From: Actinomycetes bacterium
GTDB taxonomy: Bacteria > Actinomycetota > Acidimicrobiia > Acidimicrobiales > Palsa-688
Reading direction: 5' to 3'
NCBI GenBank assembly: GCA_021821705.1
Contig: JAKACE010000143.1
Span: 1-5,636, forward strand
DNA: 5,636 nt
Part shown: in pieces, positions 1-5,201 of the stretch
Layout of the letters: each line of letters opens with the position of its first letter
Position numbering within the stretch: position 1 is the stretch's first letter
Position numbers and translations under genes: made by a program
Notes under the pieces: model-generated
The model's database searches: none
What the model was told of the DNA's origin: nothing
Seen by the model: the letters and a program-made list of their open reading frames with translations, nothing else

Positions 1-75
1 GTCCACGAAGTCGAGGACCTGCTCCTGGCGCTCTGCCCTCTTGCGAGAGGCGGAACGCTCGGCCACCGTGCTCAT
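1..75 (-). CDS. qcrB: Cytochrome bc1 complex cytochrome b subunit, N-terminal fragment (partial)
   Basis: Only the first 25 codons are in the window; the gene runs off the left edge. The visible peptide begins MSTVAERSASRKRAERQEQV and is charged and hydrophilic, as expected for the cytoplasmic N-terminus that precedes the first membrane helix of actinobacterial QcrB. No haem-ligand or quinone-site residues are visible, so the assignment rests on position. It directly follows qcrA on the same strand, and its ATG overlaps the qcrA TGA (ATGA, 72-75). That matches the standard actinobacterial order qcrC-qcrA-qcrB. QcrB would carry the two b haems and the quinol sites of the membrane complex. Translation is probably coupled to qcrA. 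Confidence 0.82.
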   Translation of the reverse strand, partial: MSTVAERSASRKRAERQEQVLDFVD

Positions 76-1097
76 GAGCTCACCTTCGGGAAGTACTGGT
101 TGTCGCCGCCGCGGTTCCAGAAGCCCGGGCCGATCGGCTGGTAGAAGTCGTGCTTGGCATAGAGGTAACCGTCGGCCCGGACACCCAACGGGAGCTGGGG
201 CAGCGGCCTCGGAGCGGGGCCGAACACGGGCTTGCAGCCCTGTAGTACGTCGAAGGTCGACTGGTGGCAGGGGCAGATCAGCTGCATCGACAGTACGTTG
301 AACAGGCTCACGGCACAGCCGGCATGGGTGCAGATCTTGGAGAAGCAGACCATGCCGTTGGCCCCGGACTGCACCTCGAAGCCCTGCTCGCCGTAAGGCT
401 CCTGCACCGCCGCCGCGCCTATGTTGAGGAGCACCGCCGGGGAAGCGGCGTCGCCGATGTAGCCCTCGGGGAAGACGGTCAGCAGCCCGTCCACCATGAC
501 GTCCGAGACGTGCACCGGGCGGTTGTCCTCGGTGACGAGGCGGGCGCCCGGGTACCACTTGGTGTGGTAGAGGTACCGGCCCGGGCGGGGCCCGAGCGAG
601 GCCAGCGGCCACAGGGCGGCGATGCCGAAGATGCCGCCCACGGGCACCAGGACCTTCTTCACCAGGAAGCCGCGGCGCGACATCATGGCGTCCGTGCCCC
701 GGGAGAGCGATGCGACCACGGCCGCCCGCTCCTGCGAACTGGACACGTGGTGCCCACGGCTGGCGGTGATGTCGTGGCCCGGCAGGAGGAACCGCGCCCA
801 CAGCACGAGGCCGGTACCTAGCGCGCCGGTGGCCCCCACGAGCAGCCCACCCTCGATCTGGGTCTGGCCGCCCGTCCAGTAGACGACCATCAGGGCCACG
901 CCGCAGATGGCCGTGATGCCCCACAGGCCGGCGATCAGGTACTCCATGCGCCGCGCCCTCCATGGGTCGTCGCGCAGCGGGTACCAGGTGTCGTCCTGGT
1001 CGGGGGGTACGTCGTCCGGCCACGGGGTGCCGGCACCGGCGCCTTCCTCGGGACCGTGGGTGCCGGTGACGATGCGGGGGTGCTTGGTTGCTGTCAC
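72..1097 (-). CDS. qcrA: Cytochrome bc1 complex Rieske iron-sulfur subunit
   Basis: 341 residues. The Rieske [2Fe-2S] site is complete: CTHAGC at 256-261 and CPCHQS at 275-280. C256, H258, C275 and H278 are the expected cluster ligands, and C261/C277 the structural disulfide. The protein moves electrons from quinol to the cytochrome c subunit on the outer face of the membrane. A hydrophilic acidic N-terminus (1-50) precedes three predicted helices, about 53-73, 83-104 and 148-168. The third is preceded by a twin-arginine motif, SRRGFL (140-145), followed by K147-K148. In Streptomyces the third helix of this family is known to be inserted by Tat, and I infer the same here. The start is GTG, 4 bp after the qcrC stop; the upstream minus-strand sequence CGAGGCTAGGCAA offers a weak Shine-Dalgarno. 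The stop overlaps the qcrB start. Length and three-helix topology fit actinobacterial QcrA rather than the shorter one-helix proteobacterial type. Confidence 0.96.
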   Translation of the reverse strand: MTATKHPRIVTGTHGPEEGAGAGTPWPDDVPPDQDDTWYPLRDDPWRARRMEYLIAGLWGITAICGVALMVVYWTGGQTQIEGGLLVGATGALGTGLVLWARFLLPGHDITASRGHHVSSSQERAAVVASLSRGTDAMMSRRGFLVKKVLVPVGGIFGIAALWPLASLGPRPGRYLYHTKWYPGARLVTEDNRPVHVSDVMVDGLLTVFPEGYIGDAASPAVLLNIGAAAVQEPYGEQGFEVQSGANGMVCFSKICTHAGCAVSLFNVLSMQLICPCHQSTFDVLQGCKPVFGPAPRPLPQLPLGVRADGYLYAKHDFYQPIGPGFWNRGGDNQYFPKVSS

Positions 1098-1101
1098 TTG
1101 C

Positions 1102-1959
1102 CTAGCCTCGGTTACCGATCAGTCGGGACACCACGAGCAGGATGCCCAAGCCGAAGATGATTGCCACGAACCCCTCGGGGACGGGCCCGAAGTGGGCGAT
1201 GCCCAAACCTCCCCGGTCGGGGGCGGTGCTCAGCCAGTGGACGTAGTCGGCAATGGCGGCAACCTGCTGGTCCGTGAACTGCCCGGGGCCGAAGTTTGGC
1301 ATTGGCCGCGGCCCGACACGTATGGCCTCTGCGACCTGGGTGGCGGTCGCCTCCCGCAGGCTCGGGATGACGTAACCCTTGCTGAGCATCCCACCCGAGC
1401 CCGAGGCGTCGTGGCACTGGGCACAGTTGAGCAGGAAAAGCTGGTTGCCCTCCGACAGCGTCGGGCACTCCGGGCCCTGCTTCTTACAGGCGGCGACCAC
1501 ATTGGGGATGCTCGGCCCGGGCGTGCCATGGGCCACGTCGACGGCGTTGACGTAGGCGACTATCTGGGCGATCTGCTTGGGGCTGAAATAGGGCTTGTGC
1601 CGTACGGGCTGGGCCCTGGGCGAGTTCAGAGGCATGCGGCCCGTCGACACGAAGAAGTCGACGGCGGCCGGGCCCACGCTGAGCAGGGCCGGGGCGCTGC
1701 CCCCGACGGCGCCCATCCCGTGACAGGACGAGCAGTGCAGGTTGAACAGGACGTTGCCCGCCCTTATGTCCGCCGGTTTGGTGGACACCGGCACCGTCCA
1801 GCGCACGGGGGTGCCCGCCTGGGCAGGCCCGGCCCAGGACAAGACGGCGAAGAGGGCGACGGCCACAGCGATCAGCGCCAGCGGGCCGCCGAGGGCCCGG
1901 CGGTGCACCGCGTCGAAGGGGCGCCGCCAGCCGGCGACGGGTGAGGGCGCTTCGCTCAT
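1102..1959 (-). CDS. qcrC: Cytochrome bc1 complex dihaem cytochrome c subunit
   Basis: 285 residues. There are two c-type haem attachment motifs, CSSCH (76-80) and CAQCH (179-183), each in its own cytochrome c fold. Probable axial methionines are M109 in GRMP and M220 in PMPNF. An N-terminal hydrophobic segment (about 24-42, ending near WAGPAQA) acts as signal or anchor, and a C-terminal helix (about 263-281) is followed by a short basic tail. This is the fused dihaem QcrC that replaces separate c1 and soluble cytochrome c in Actinobacteria; it passes electrons from the Rieske protein directly to the aa3 oxidase. The frame stays open well upstream, but I chose the ATG at 1959 because the signal region begins there and the ATG overlaps the ctaE TGA (ATGA). 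An extra cysteine pair, C158 and C165, lies just before the second haem domain. Confidence 0.96.
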   Translation of the reverse strand: MSEAPSPVAGWRRPFDAVHRRALGGPLALIAVAVALFAVLSWAGPAQAGTPVRWTVPVSTKPADIRAGNVLFNLHCSSCHGMGAVGGSAPALLSVGPAAVDFFVSTGRMPLNSPRAQPVRHKPYFSPKQIAQIVAYVNAVDVAHGTPGPSIPNVVAACKKQGPECPTLSEGNQLFLLNCAQCHDASGSGGMLSKGYVIPSLREATATQVAEAIRVGPRPMPNFGPGQFTDQQVAAIADYVHWLSTAPDRGGLGIAHFGPVPEGFVAIIFGLGILLVVSRLIGNRG

Positions 1960-2582
1960 TTTGTCCCCGGGAGGAGGAAGATCATGGCGTACAGGGCGAT
2001 CCAGACCACGTCGACGAAGTGCCAGTAGTACGAGAGCATCTCGACGTGGGGAGCGCTCCGGTGACCCCCGAAGCGTATGCGGGGGTTGGTCGAGCGCAGG
2101 TACATGAAGACCATGGCGGCCAGGCCGCCCAGCACGTGGAGGAAGTGGATACCCGTGAGGACGTAGAAGCCGCCGCTGTAGGCGCTCTGCTGCAGGGAGA
2201 AGTTGCGGGTCATGTAGTCCACCACCTGCATACCCTCGAACACCGCTCCCAGCGCCCACGTGAACGCCAACCAGGCCCGGAACCCGGCCAGGTTGTTGCG
2301 GTGGACCTCCCGCACCGCCAGCTGCATGGTGCCCGAGGACGCCACCAGCACGATGGTGGCGACACCCACGGTCGGGATGTCCACCTTGTCGTGGAACGGC
2401 GGCCACACCGGCGTGGCGGCCCGAAGGGTGAGGAAGGCGGCGAACAGACCACTGAAGAACATCAGCTCCGACGCGAGCCAGACGATGGTCCCGACGTTCA
2501 CCAGCGCCGGCCGGTAGTCGCCGGGGTGCAACGGCTTTGCCGGGTGCGCAGGTGGAGACGTCGTTGCGCTGATTGCAGTCAT
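1956..2582 (-). CDS. ctaE: Cytochrome c oxidase (aa3-type) subunit III
   Basis: 208 residues, the usual length for the five-helix actinobacterial subunit III. Predicted helices lie near 29-51, 71-91, 104-123, 138-162 and 184-204. Family-typical stretches are SELMFFSGLFAAF (38-50), the FEGMQ segment with E117, TGIHFLHVLGG (143-153) and YYWHFVDVVW (185-194). The subunit packs against subunit I of the haem-copper oxidase in the cytoplasmic membrane and stabilises its turnover; it carries no metal centre. It is the first gene of the minus-strand cluster in this window, and its TGA overlaps the qcrC ATG, so the two are probably co-transcribed and coupled. The ATG is preceded by AAAGTAAGGG very close to the start, which makes a poorly spaced Shine-Dalgarno; a leaderless or very short leader is possible. 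The ctaC and ctaD oxidase genes are not in the window. Confidence 0.95.
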   Translation of the reverse strand: MTAISATTSPPAHPAKPLHPGDYRPALVNVGTIVWLASELMFFSGLFAAFLTLRAATPVWPPFHDKVDIPTVGVATIVLVASSGTMQLAVREVHRNNLAGFRAWLAFTWALGAVFEGMQVVDYMTRNFSLQQSAYSGGFYVLTGIHFLHVLGGLAAMVFMYLRSTNPRIRFGGHRSAPHVEMLSYYWHFVDVVWIALYAMIFLLPGTK

Positions 2583-2593
2583 GACCCTTACTT

Positions 2594-2622
2594 TCTACAC
2601 AACAGGGGGCTGCCTATCCCAA
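2594..2622 (-). promoter_or_regulatory. Possible ctaE-qcr operon promoter
   Basis: Reading on the minus strand, TTGGGA (2622-2617) and TGTAGA (2599-2594) are 17 bp apart. An overlapping alternative -10 is TAGAAA (2597-2592). Matches to the sigma-70 consensus are only partial: 4/6 at -35, and 3/6 or 4/6 at -10. Initiation would fall about 3-5 nt before the ctaE ATG, implying a very short leader. This is a weak, motif-only prediction. Confidence 0.2.
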
Positions 2623-2710
2623 TCAGCCTAAGAGGAACCGTTCGGGGGCCCTGTACCAGCCCGGACGGAGGGCCGTACCGCCACCGACCAGGCCTCCCGG
2701 CCGGTTGCCC

Positions 2711-2716
2711 TACGCT
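2711..2716 (+). promoter_or_regulatory. Possible -10 element for a leaderless queF transcript
   Basis: TACGCT fits the TANNNT -10 pattern and lies 6 nt upstream of a GTG at 2723 that is in frame with queF. This -10-to-start spacing is what leaderless actinobacterial mRNAs show when the first base of the start codon is +1. No convincing -35 is visible about 17 bp upstream. The element also argues against the in-frame TTG at 2705, which would lie upstream of the predicted transcript start. Confidence 0.3.
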
Positions 2717-2722
2717 GTGCGG

Positions 2723-3328
2723 GTGCCTCGAAAGCCAGCCTCCGGCCCTCCCGACGGCCCTCCAGGCCCGGCGCCGGTGAGCGCCCCTGGCCACGCCGCG
2801 CCGCCCAGCGCCCCGGGCCAGGTCGCGCCGCCAAGCGCCCCGGGCCAGGTCGCGCCGCTCAGCGCCCTGGGCCACGCCACGGCCTACGGCTACGAGGATC
2901 CCGATGCCGGGGTGCTCGAGGCCTTCGCCAACCCCTCGCCGGCCAGGACCTGGGCCGTATCGCTGCTCTGCGAGGAGTTCACGACCCTTTGCCCGGTCAC
3001 GGGCCAGCCGGACTACGGTCGCCTCCACATCGACTACGTGCCGCTGGACCGCTGCGTCGAGAGCAAGAGCCTCAAGCTGTACCTGGTGCGCTTCCGCAAC
3101 CACGGCACCTTCCACGAAGCCTGCGTCAACCGCGTGGCCGACGACCTCTACGCCCTTCTTGCCCCCCTCTACCTGCGGGTCTACGGCGACTTCGCCCCCA
3201 GGGGCGGTATAGCCATAAAGCCACTGGCGGTGCGGGAGGCGGACGGCCTCGACGAGGGGGCCCGCGAACGGTGCCTGTCGGTGCTCGACCAGGCCCTGCG
3301 CGTCGGCGGGAGGTTGCATGGCGCCTGA
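2723..3328 (+). CDS. queF: NADPH-dependent 7-cyano-7-deazaguanine reductase (preQ0 reductase), unimodular type
   Basis: Reduces the nitrile of preQ0 to the amine of preQ1 with two NADPH, a cytoplasmic step in queuosine tRNA modification. With the GTG at 2723 as start there are 201 residues. The catalytic segment FTTLCPVTGQPD (86-97) carries nucleophile C90 and acid D97. The QueF NADPH motif ESKSLK is at 113-118. RNHGTFHEAC (125-134) holds H131 and E132 for substrate binding, and C134 matches the second conserved cysteine that can form a disulfide with the nucleophile in the Bacillus type. APRGGI (158-163) is also family-typical. The fold begins near residue 55, so residues 1-54 are an unusual Pro/Ala-rich extension, partly encoded by 27-bp repeats, and about 30 residues are added at the C-terminus. 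The start is uncertain: TTG 2705, GTG 2717 and GTG 2777 are alternatives, none with a Shine-Dalgarno. I prefer 2723 because of the upstream TACGCT. The gene overlaps the transporter by 11 bp. Confidence 0.94.
   Translation: MPRKPASGPPDGPPGPAPVSAPGHAAPPSAPGQVAPPSAPGQVAPLSALGHATAYGYEDPDAGVLEAFANPSPARTWAVSLLCEEFTTLCPVTGQPDYGRLHIDYVPLDRCVESKSLKLYLVRFRNHGTFHEACVNRVADDLYALLAPLYLRVYGDFAPRGGIAIKPLAVREADGLDEGARERCLSVLDQALRVGGRLHGA
2780..2884 (+). repeat. In-frame 27-bp tandem repeat in the queF N-terminal extension, about 3.9 copies
   Basis: Copies lie at 2780-2806, 2807-2833, 2834-2860 and a 24-bp partial copy at 2861-2884. The unit reads AGCGCCCCGGGCCAGGTCGC followed by GCCGCCA. It encodes nine residues, giving SAPGHAAPP, SAPGQVAPP, SAPGQVAPL and SALGHATA in turn. 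The middle two copies differ by only two bases; the outer copies have diverged more. The unit length is a multiple of three, so copy changes would keep the reductase in frame. Confidence 0.93.
3308..3313 (+). promoter_or_regulatory. Shine-Dalgarno of the transporter gene, inside the queF 3' end
   Basis: GGGAGG sits 4 nt upstream of the ATG at 3318, within the last codons of queF. It supports that ATG as the start and indicates that the second gene is translated from the queF transcript, by coupling or re-initiation. Confidence 0.7.
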
Positions 3329-4022
3329 GCGCTCCGGCTTGCGGCGCCCGATGCCCGGGCGGCCCCGTCGGCCCGGGCGGGCCGGACAGGTCGATCAGGC
3401 CGACCAGGCCGGTCAGGCCGATCGGACCGGTCGGGCCGGACCGGACAGGCACAGGGCGGCACTGGCGACGGGGATGTTCGTGCTGTACGTGGCCTCGATC
3501 GCCGGTGCCAACTGGATGATCTCCCACGTGGGCCGGCCCGTCTCGGGTGCCCACGTGCTACCGGTGTGGCCGGGCCTCTACGCCCCGTCGGGCGTGTACC
3601 TGGCTGCCAGCACGTTCGTGGCCAGGGACCTGCTTCAGCGCCTCGCCGGCATCAGGGCCGGCCTGGCGGCCATCGTCCTGGGCGCAGCGGTGTCGTGGGC
3701 TGTATCTTCGAGCACGCTGGCCCTGGCTTCGGGCGCCACCTTCGCGCTATCGGAGAGCTGCGACTTCCTCGTCTACACCCCACTGCAAGCTCGCCACTTC
3801 CCCTTCGCCGTGGCCGGCTCTGGCCTGGTCAGCGACCTCGTCGACTCGACGGTGTTCCTGACGCTCGCCGGGATACCCCTGGCCGCGGCCCTCCCAGGGC
3901 AGCTCGTGGGCAAGGCATGGGTCGTCATCGGCGGCGGTGTCGTCGCCGGTGCTCTCAGGCGTGTCGGGCCGTTCCGCTCGTCTCCTCAGCGACCCTTGCT
4001 GGCGGCTGCTCCGGGTAGCTGA
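3318..4022 (+). CDS. yhhQ: Queuosine-precursor transporter, YhhQ/VUT (DUF165) family
   Basis: 234 residues, integral membrane protein. Six hydrophobic segments are likely, near 48-66, 79-100, 112-130, 133-147, 162-187 and 194-212. Family-like features are the APSGVYLA segment (89-96) leading into ARDLLQRLAG (102-111), SESCDFLVYTPL (145-156), and GLVSDLVDSTVFL (169-181) with its acidic residues inside a helix. E. coli YhhQ imports preQ0 and preQ1; the exact substrate here is inferred. Overlap with queF (11 bp) strongly supports that role, since imported preQ0 would be the QueF substrate. The first 47 residues are hydrophilic, rich in R, G, Q, D and P, and partly repeat-encoded; they are not part of the family core. 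ATG 3318 has a good Shine-Dalgarno, whereas ATG 3474 would start inside helix 1. The 3' end overlaps truA on the opposite strand by 68 bp. Confidence 0.86.
   Translation: MAPERSGLRRPMPGRPRRPGRAGQVDQADQAGQADRTGRAGPDRHRAALATGMFVLYVASIAGANWMISHVGRPVSGAHVLPVWPGLYAPSGVYLAASTFVARDLLQRLAGIRAGLAAIVLGAAVSWAVSSSTLALASGATFALSESCDFLVYTPLQARHFPFAVAGSGLVSDLVDSTVFLTLAGIPLAAALPGQLVGKAWVVIGGGVVAGALRRVGPFRSSPQRPLLAAAPGS
3387..3449 (+). repeat. Imperfect 9-bp tandem repeat in the transporter N-terminal tail
   Basis: Seven consecutive codon-aligned 9-bp units run CAGGTCGAT, CAGGCCGAC, CAGGCCGGT, CAGGCCGAT, CGGACCGGT, CGGGCCGGA, CCGGACAGG. The first four are close copies; the last three are degenerate. They encode QVD QAD QAG QAD RTG RAG PDR, a hydrophilic spacer ahead of the first membrane helix. 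Confidence 0.8.
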
Positions 4023-4839
4023 CCCGCCACAGGCACAGGCCATGGGGTGGGGCGATCCCGCCGGCGGCGGCGCGCTTGGCGGCACGCAGTATGCCGAGCA
4101 CGTCCCCGGCCCGGCGCCTGCCCTCCCCCACCTCCACCAGGGTGCCGACGACCGAACGGACCATCTGGTGGCAGAAGGACTTGGCCTCGATCTCGAACCT
4201 GAGCCCGTAGTCGCCCAGCTCGTGCCACTCCGCTCTCAGCACCCGCCGGACGATAGGCCCGGCAAGGCCCTTGACGGCATGGCAGAACGAGCTGAAGTCG
4301 TGCTCGCCAAGCAGCGCGTCCGCCGCCGCCTGCATAGCCCGCAGGTCGAGGCGCCTTCCCACATGCCACGAGATGCCGGCGGTGAACGGGCTCGGCCATG
4401 GCGAACAGTCGAGGGTGTAGCGGTAGGCCCGGGACAGTGCCCAGCGCCGGGCGTCGAACCCGGCTGGCGCCCACGCCACCTCTCGCAGCACGACCCGCGG
4501 AGCCAGCATCCGGTTGGCCGAGCGCTGCAGGCGCGCCAGGTCCGTGCCGGCGGGCAGGTCGAGGCTCACCACCTGGCCCCAGGCGTGGACGCCGGCATCG
4601 GTACGCCCGGCGCAGGTGAGCTCGACGGGCTGGCGGACGACCCTCGAGATGGCCTCGGCGAGCGTGCCGCCCACCGTATGCACCCCGGGTTGGGCGGCGA
4701 AACCGTGGAAGGTGCACCCGTCGTAGGCGACAAGCAGGCGTGCCCGGGCAACGGGCGGGAGGTCCGGGGACGCGGGCGTCTCCGGGCCGGTCCCGATAAG
4801 GGGGCCCGAGCCGCCCTGCCCCTGGGGGCCGAGGCTCAG
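3955..4839 (-). CDS. truA: tRNA pseudouridine(38-40) synthase (start codon unresolved)
   Basis: Converts U38-U40 of the tRNA anticodon arm to pseudouridine; cytoplasmic, no cofactor. With the CTG at 4839 as start there are 294 residues. The nucleophile is D81 in AGRTDAG (77-83). Also family-typical are YDGCTFHGF (36-44) with QPG (47-49), SRAYRYTL, GEHDFSSFC, the CHQMVRSVVGTL stretch, and the end motif APPHGLCLWRVSYP. The conserved N-terminus (ARLLVAYDG) is encoded at about 4722-4749, upstream of the first standard start, GTG 4683. Back to an in-frame TGA at 4972-4974 there is no ATG, GTG or TTG in this frame. CTG 4839 overlaps the rplQ stop as CTGA and has GGATCGAG a few bases upstream. ATC 4797 and CTG 4737 are weaker choices. 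From GTG 4683 the protein would be 242 residues and would lose a conserved beta strand. Gene order after rplQ is the usual one. Confidence 0.93.
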   Translation of the reverse strand: MSLGPQGQGGSGPLIGTGPETPASPDLPPVARARLLVAYDGCTFHGFAAQPGVHTVGGTLAEAISRVVRQPVELTCAGRTDAGVHAWGQVVSLDLPAGTDLARLQRSANRMLAPRVVLREVAWAPAGFDARRWALSRAYRYTLDCSPWPSPFTAGISWHVGRRLDLRAMQAAADALLGEHDFSSFCHAVKGLAGPIVRRVLRAEWHELGDYGLRFEIEAKSFCHQMVRSVVGTLVEVGEGRRRAGDVLGILRAAKRAAAGGIAPPHGLCLWRVSYPEQPPARVAEETSGTARHA

Positions 4840-5198
4840 ACGAGCTCGATCCGAGCCATCGGCGCGTTGTCGCCGTGGCGCGGGCCCAGCTTGAGGATGC
4901 GCGTATAGCCGCCGTTGCGGTCGGCGTAGCGGGGCGCTATCTCGGCGAAGAGCTTGTGCGCCATGTCCTTGTCACGGATGAAGGCCACCACCTGGCGCTG
5001 GTGGTCGACTCCGCCCTTCTTGGCCTTGGTCAGCGTCTTCTCGAACACAGGGCGCAGAGCCTTGGCCTTGGCTTCGGTGGTGACCAGGCCCTCAGCTGCT
5101 ATGAGGGAGGCGACGAGGTTGCCCATCATGGCCTTCTGGTGGGCGGCGTCGCCGCCGAAGCGACGGCCCCTCTTGGGACGACCGGGTACTCCAGACAT
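4836..5198 (-). CDS. rplQ: 50S ribosomal protein L17
   Basis: 120 residues, the usual length of bacterial bL17, a large-subunit protein near the exit tunnel. The basic N-terminus MSGVPGRPKRGRRFGGDAAH is followed by the conserved helix region AMMGNLVASLI (23-33), then the signature TTEAKAKALRP (40-50), and the family C-terminus GYTRILKLGPRHGDNAPMA into IELV. The ATG is 3 bp after the rpoA TAA, with AGGGGCAG as a Shine-Dalgarno inside the rpoA end. The rpoA-rplQ-truA order is the standard 3' end of the alpha operon in Gram-positive bacteria, so co-transcription is expected. The TGA overlaps a CTG that may start truA. Confidence 0.98.
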   Translation of the reverse strand: MSGVPGRPKRGRRFGGDAAHQKAMMGNLVASLIAAEGLVTTEAKAKALRPVFEKTLTKAKKGGVDHQRQVVAFIRDKDMAHKLFAEIAPRYADRNGGYTRILKLGPRHGDNAPMARIELV

Positions 5199-5201
5199 TG
5201 T

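Larger units (their letters stand above)
2583..2722. promoter_or_regulatory. Divergent intergenic control region between ctaE and queF
   Basis: This is the only true non-coding gap in the window. It must hold the promoters for the leftward respiratory operon and the rightward queF unit. It contains a 6-bp inverted repeat, GGCCCT (2647-2652) and AGGGCC (2669-2674), each arm followed by GTACC. This could be an operator, but in DNA this GC-rich it may be chance. I see no A-rich tail or pseudoknot pairing of a preQ1 riboswitch, and no tRNA. Confidence 0.6.

Noticed and set aside
907..1944. A 345-codon plus-strand open frame opposite qcrA and qcrC.
   Set aside because: It is antisense to well-supported genes, low-complexity and rich in G, H, R and E, as expected from the reverse of GC-rich codons; no domain is recognisable.
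1960..2406. Upstream extension of the qcrC frame into a 434-residue protein.
   Set aside because: The added part lies inside ctaE in another frame and has no cytochrome-like sequence; the ATG at 1959 with an ATGA overlap precedes a proper signal segment.
2583..2722. preQ1 riboswitch ahead of queF.
   Set aside because: No A-rich tail, pseudoknot pairing or recognisable preQ1-I or preQ1-II core is visible, and the predicted transcript start is at or near the start codon.
2588..3319. A 243-codon minus-strand open frame antisense to queF.
   Set aside because: queF motifs on the plus strand are unambiguous; the antisense product is repeat-driven Arg/Gly-rich sequence.
3126..3554. Minus-strand frame with collagen-like Gly-X-Y repeats.
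   Set aside because: The G-X-Y pattern is the reverse reading of the 9-bp repeat in the transporter tail; it runs opposite the conserved QueF core and the transporter.
4801..4835. Intrinsic terminator between rplQ and truA.
   Set aside because: Complementary GC-rich runs exist, but the palindrome has almost no loop, no T-run follows on the minus strand, and truA is expected to be co-transcribed.
4836..4845. Programmed -1 frameshift fusing L17 to TruA.
   Set aside because: The geometry is right (truA is in the -1 frame and open across the rplQ end), but there is no slippery heptamer before the TGA and L17 already ends at its normal C-terminus.
3937..4908. A 323-codon plus-strand open frame opposite truA and the rplQ end.
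   Set aside because: Antisense to truA and rplQ, whose conserved motifs fix the coding strand; no family resemblance in its own product.
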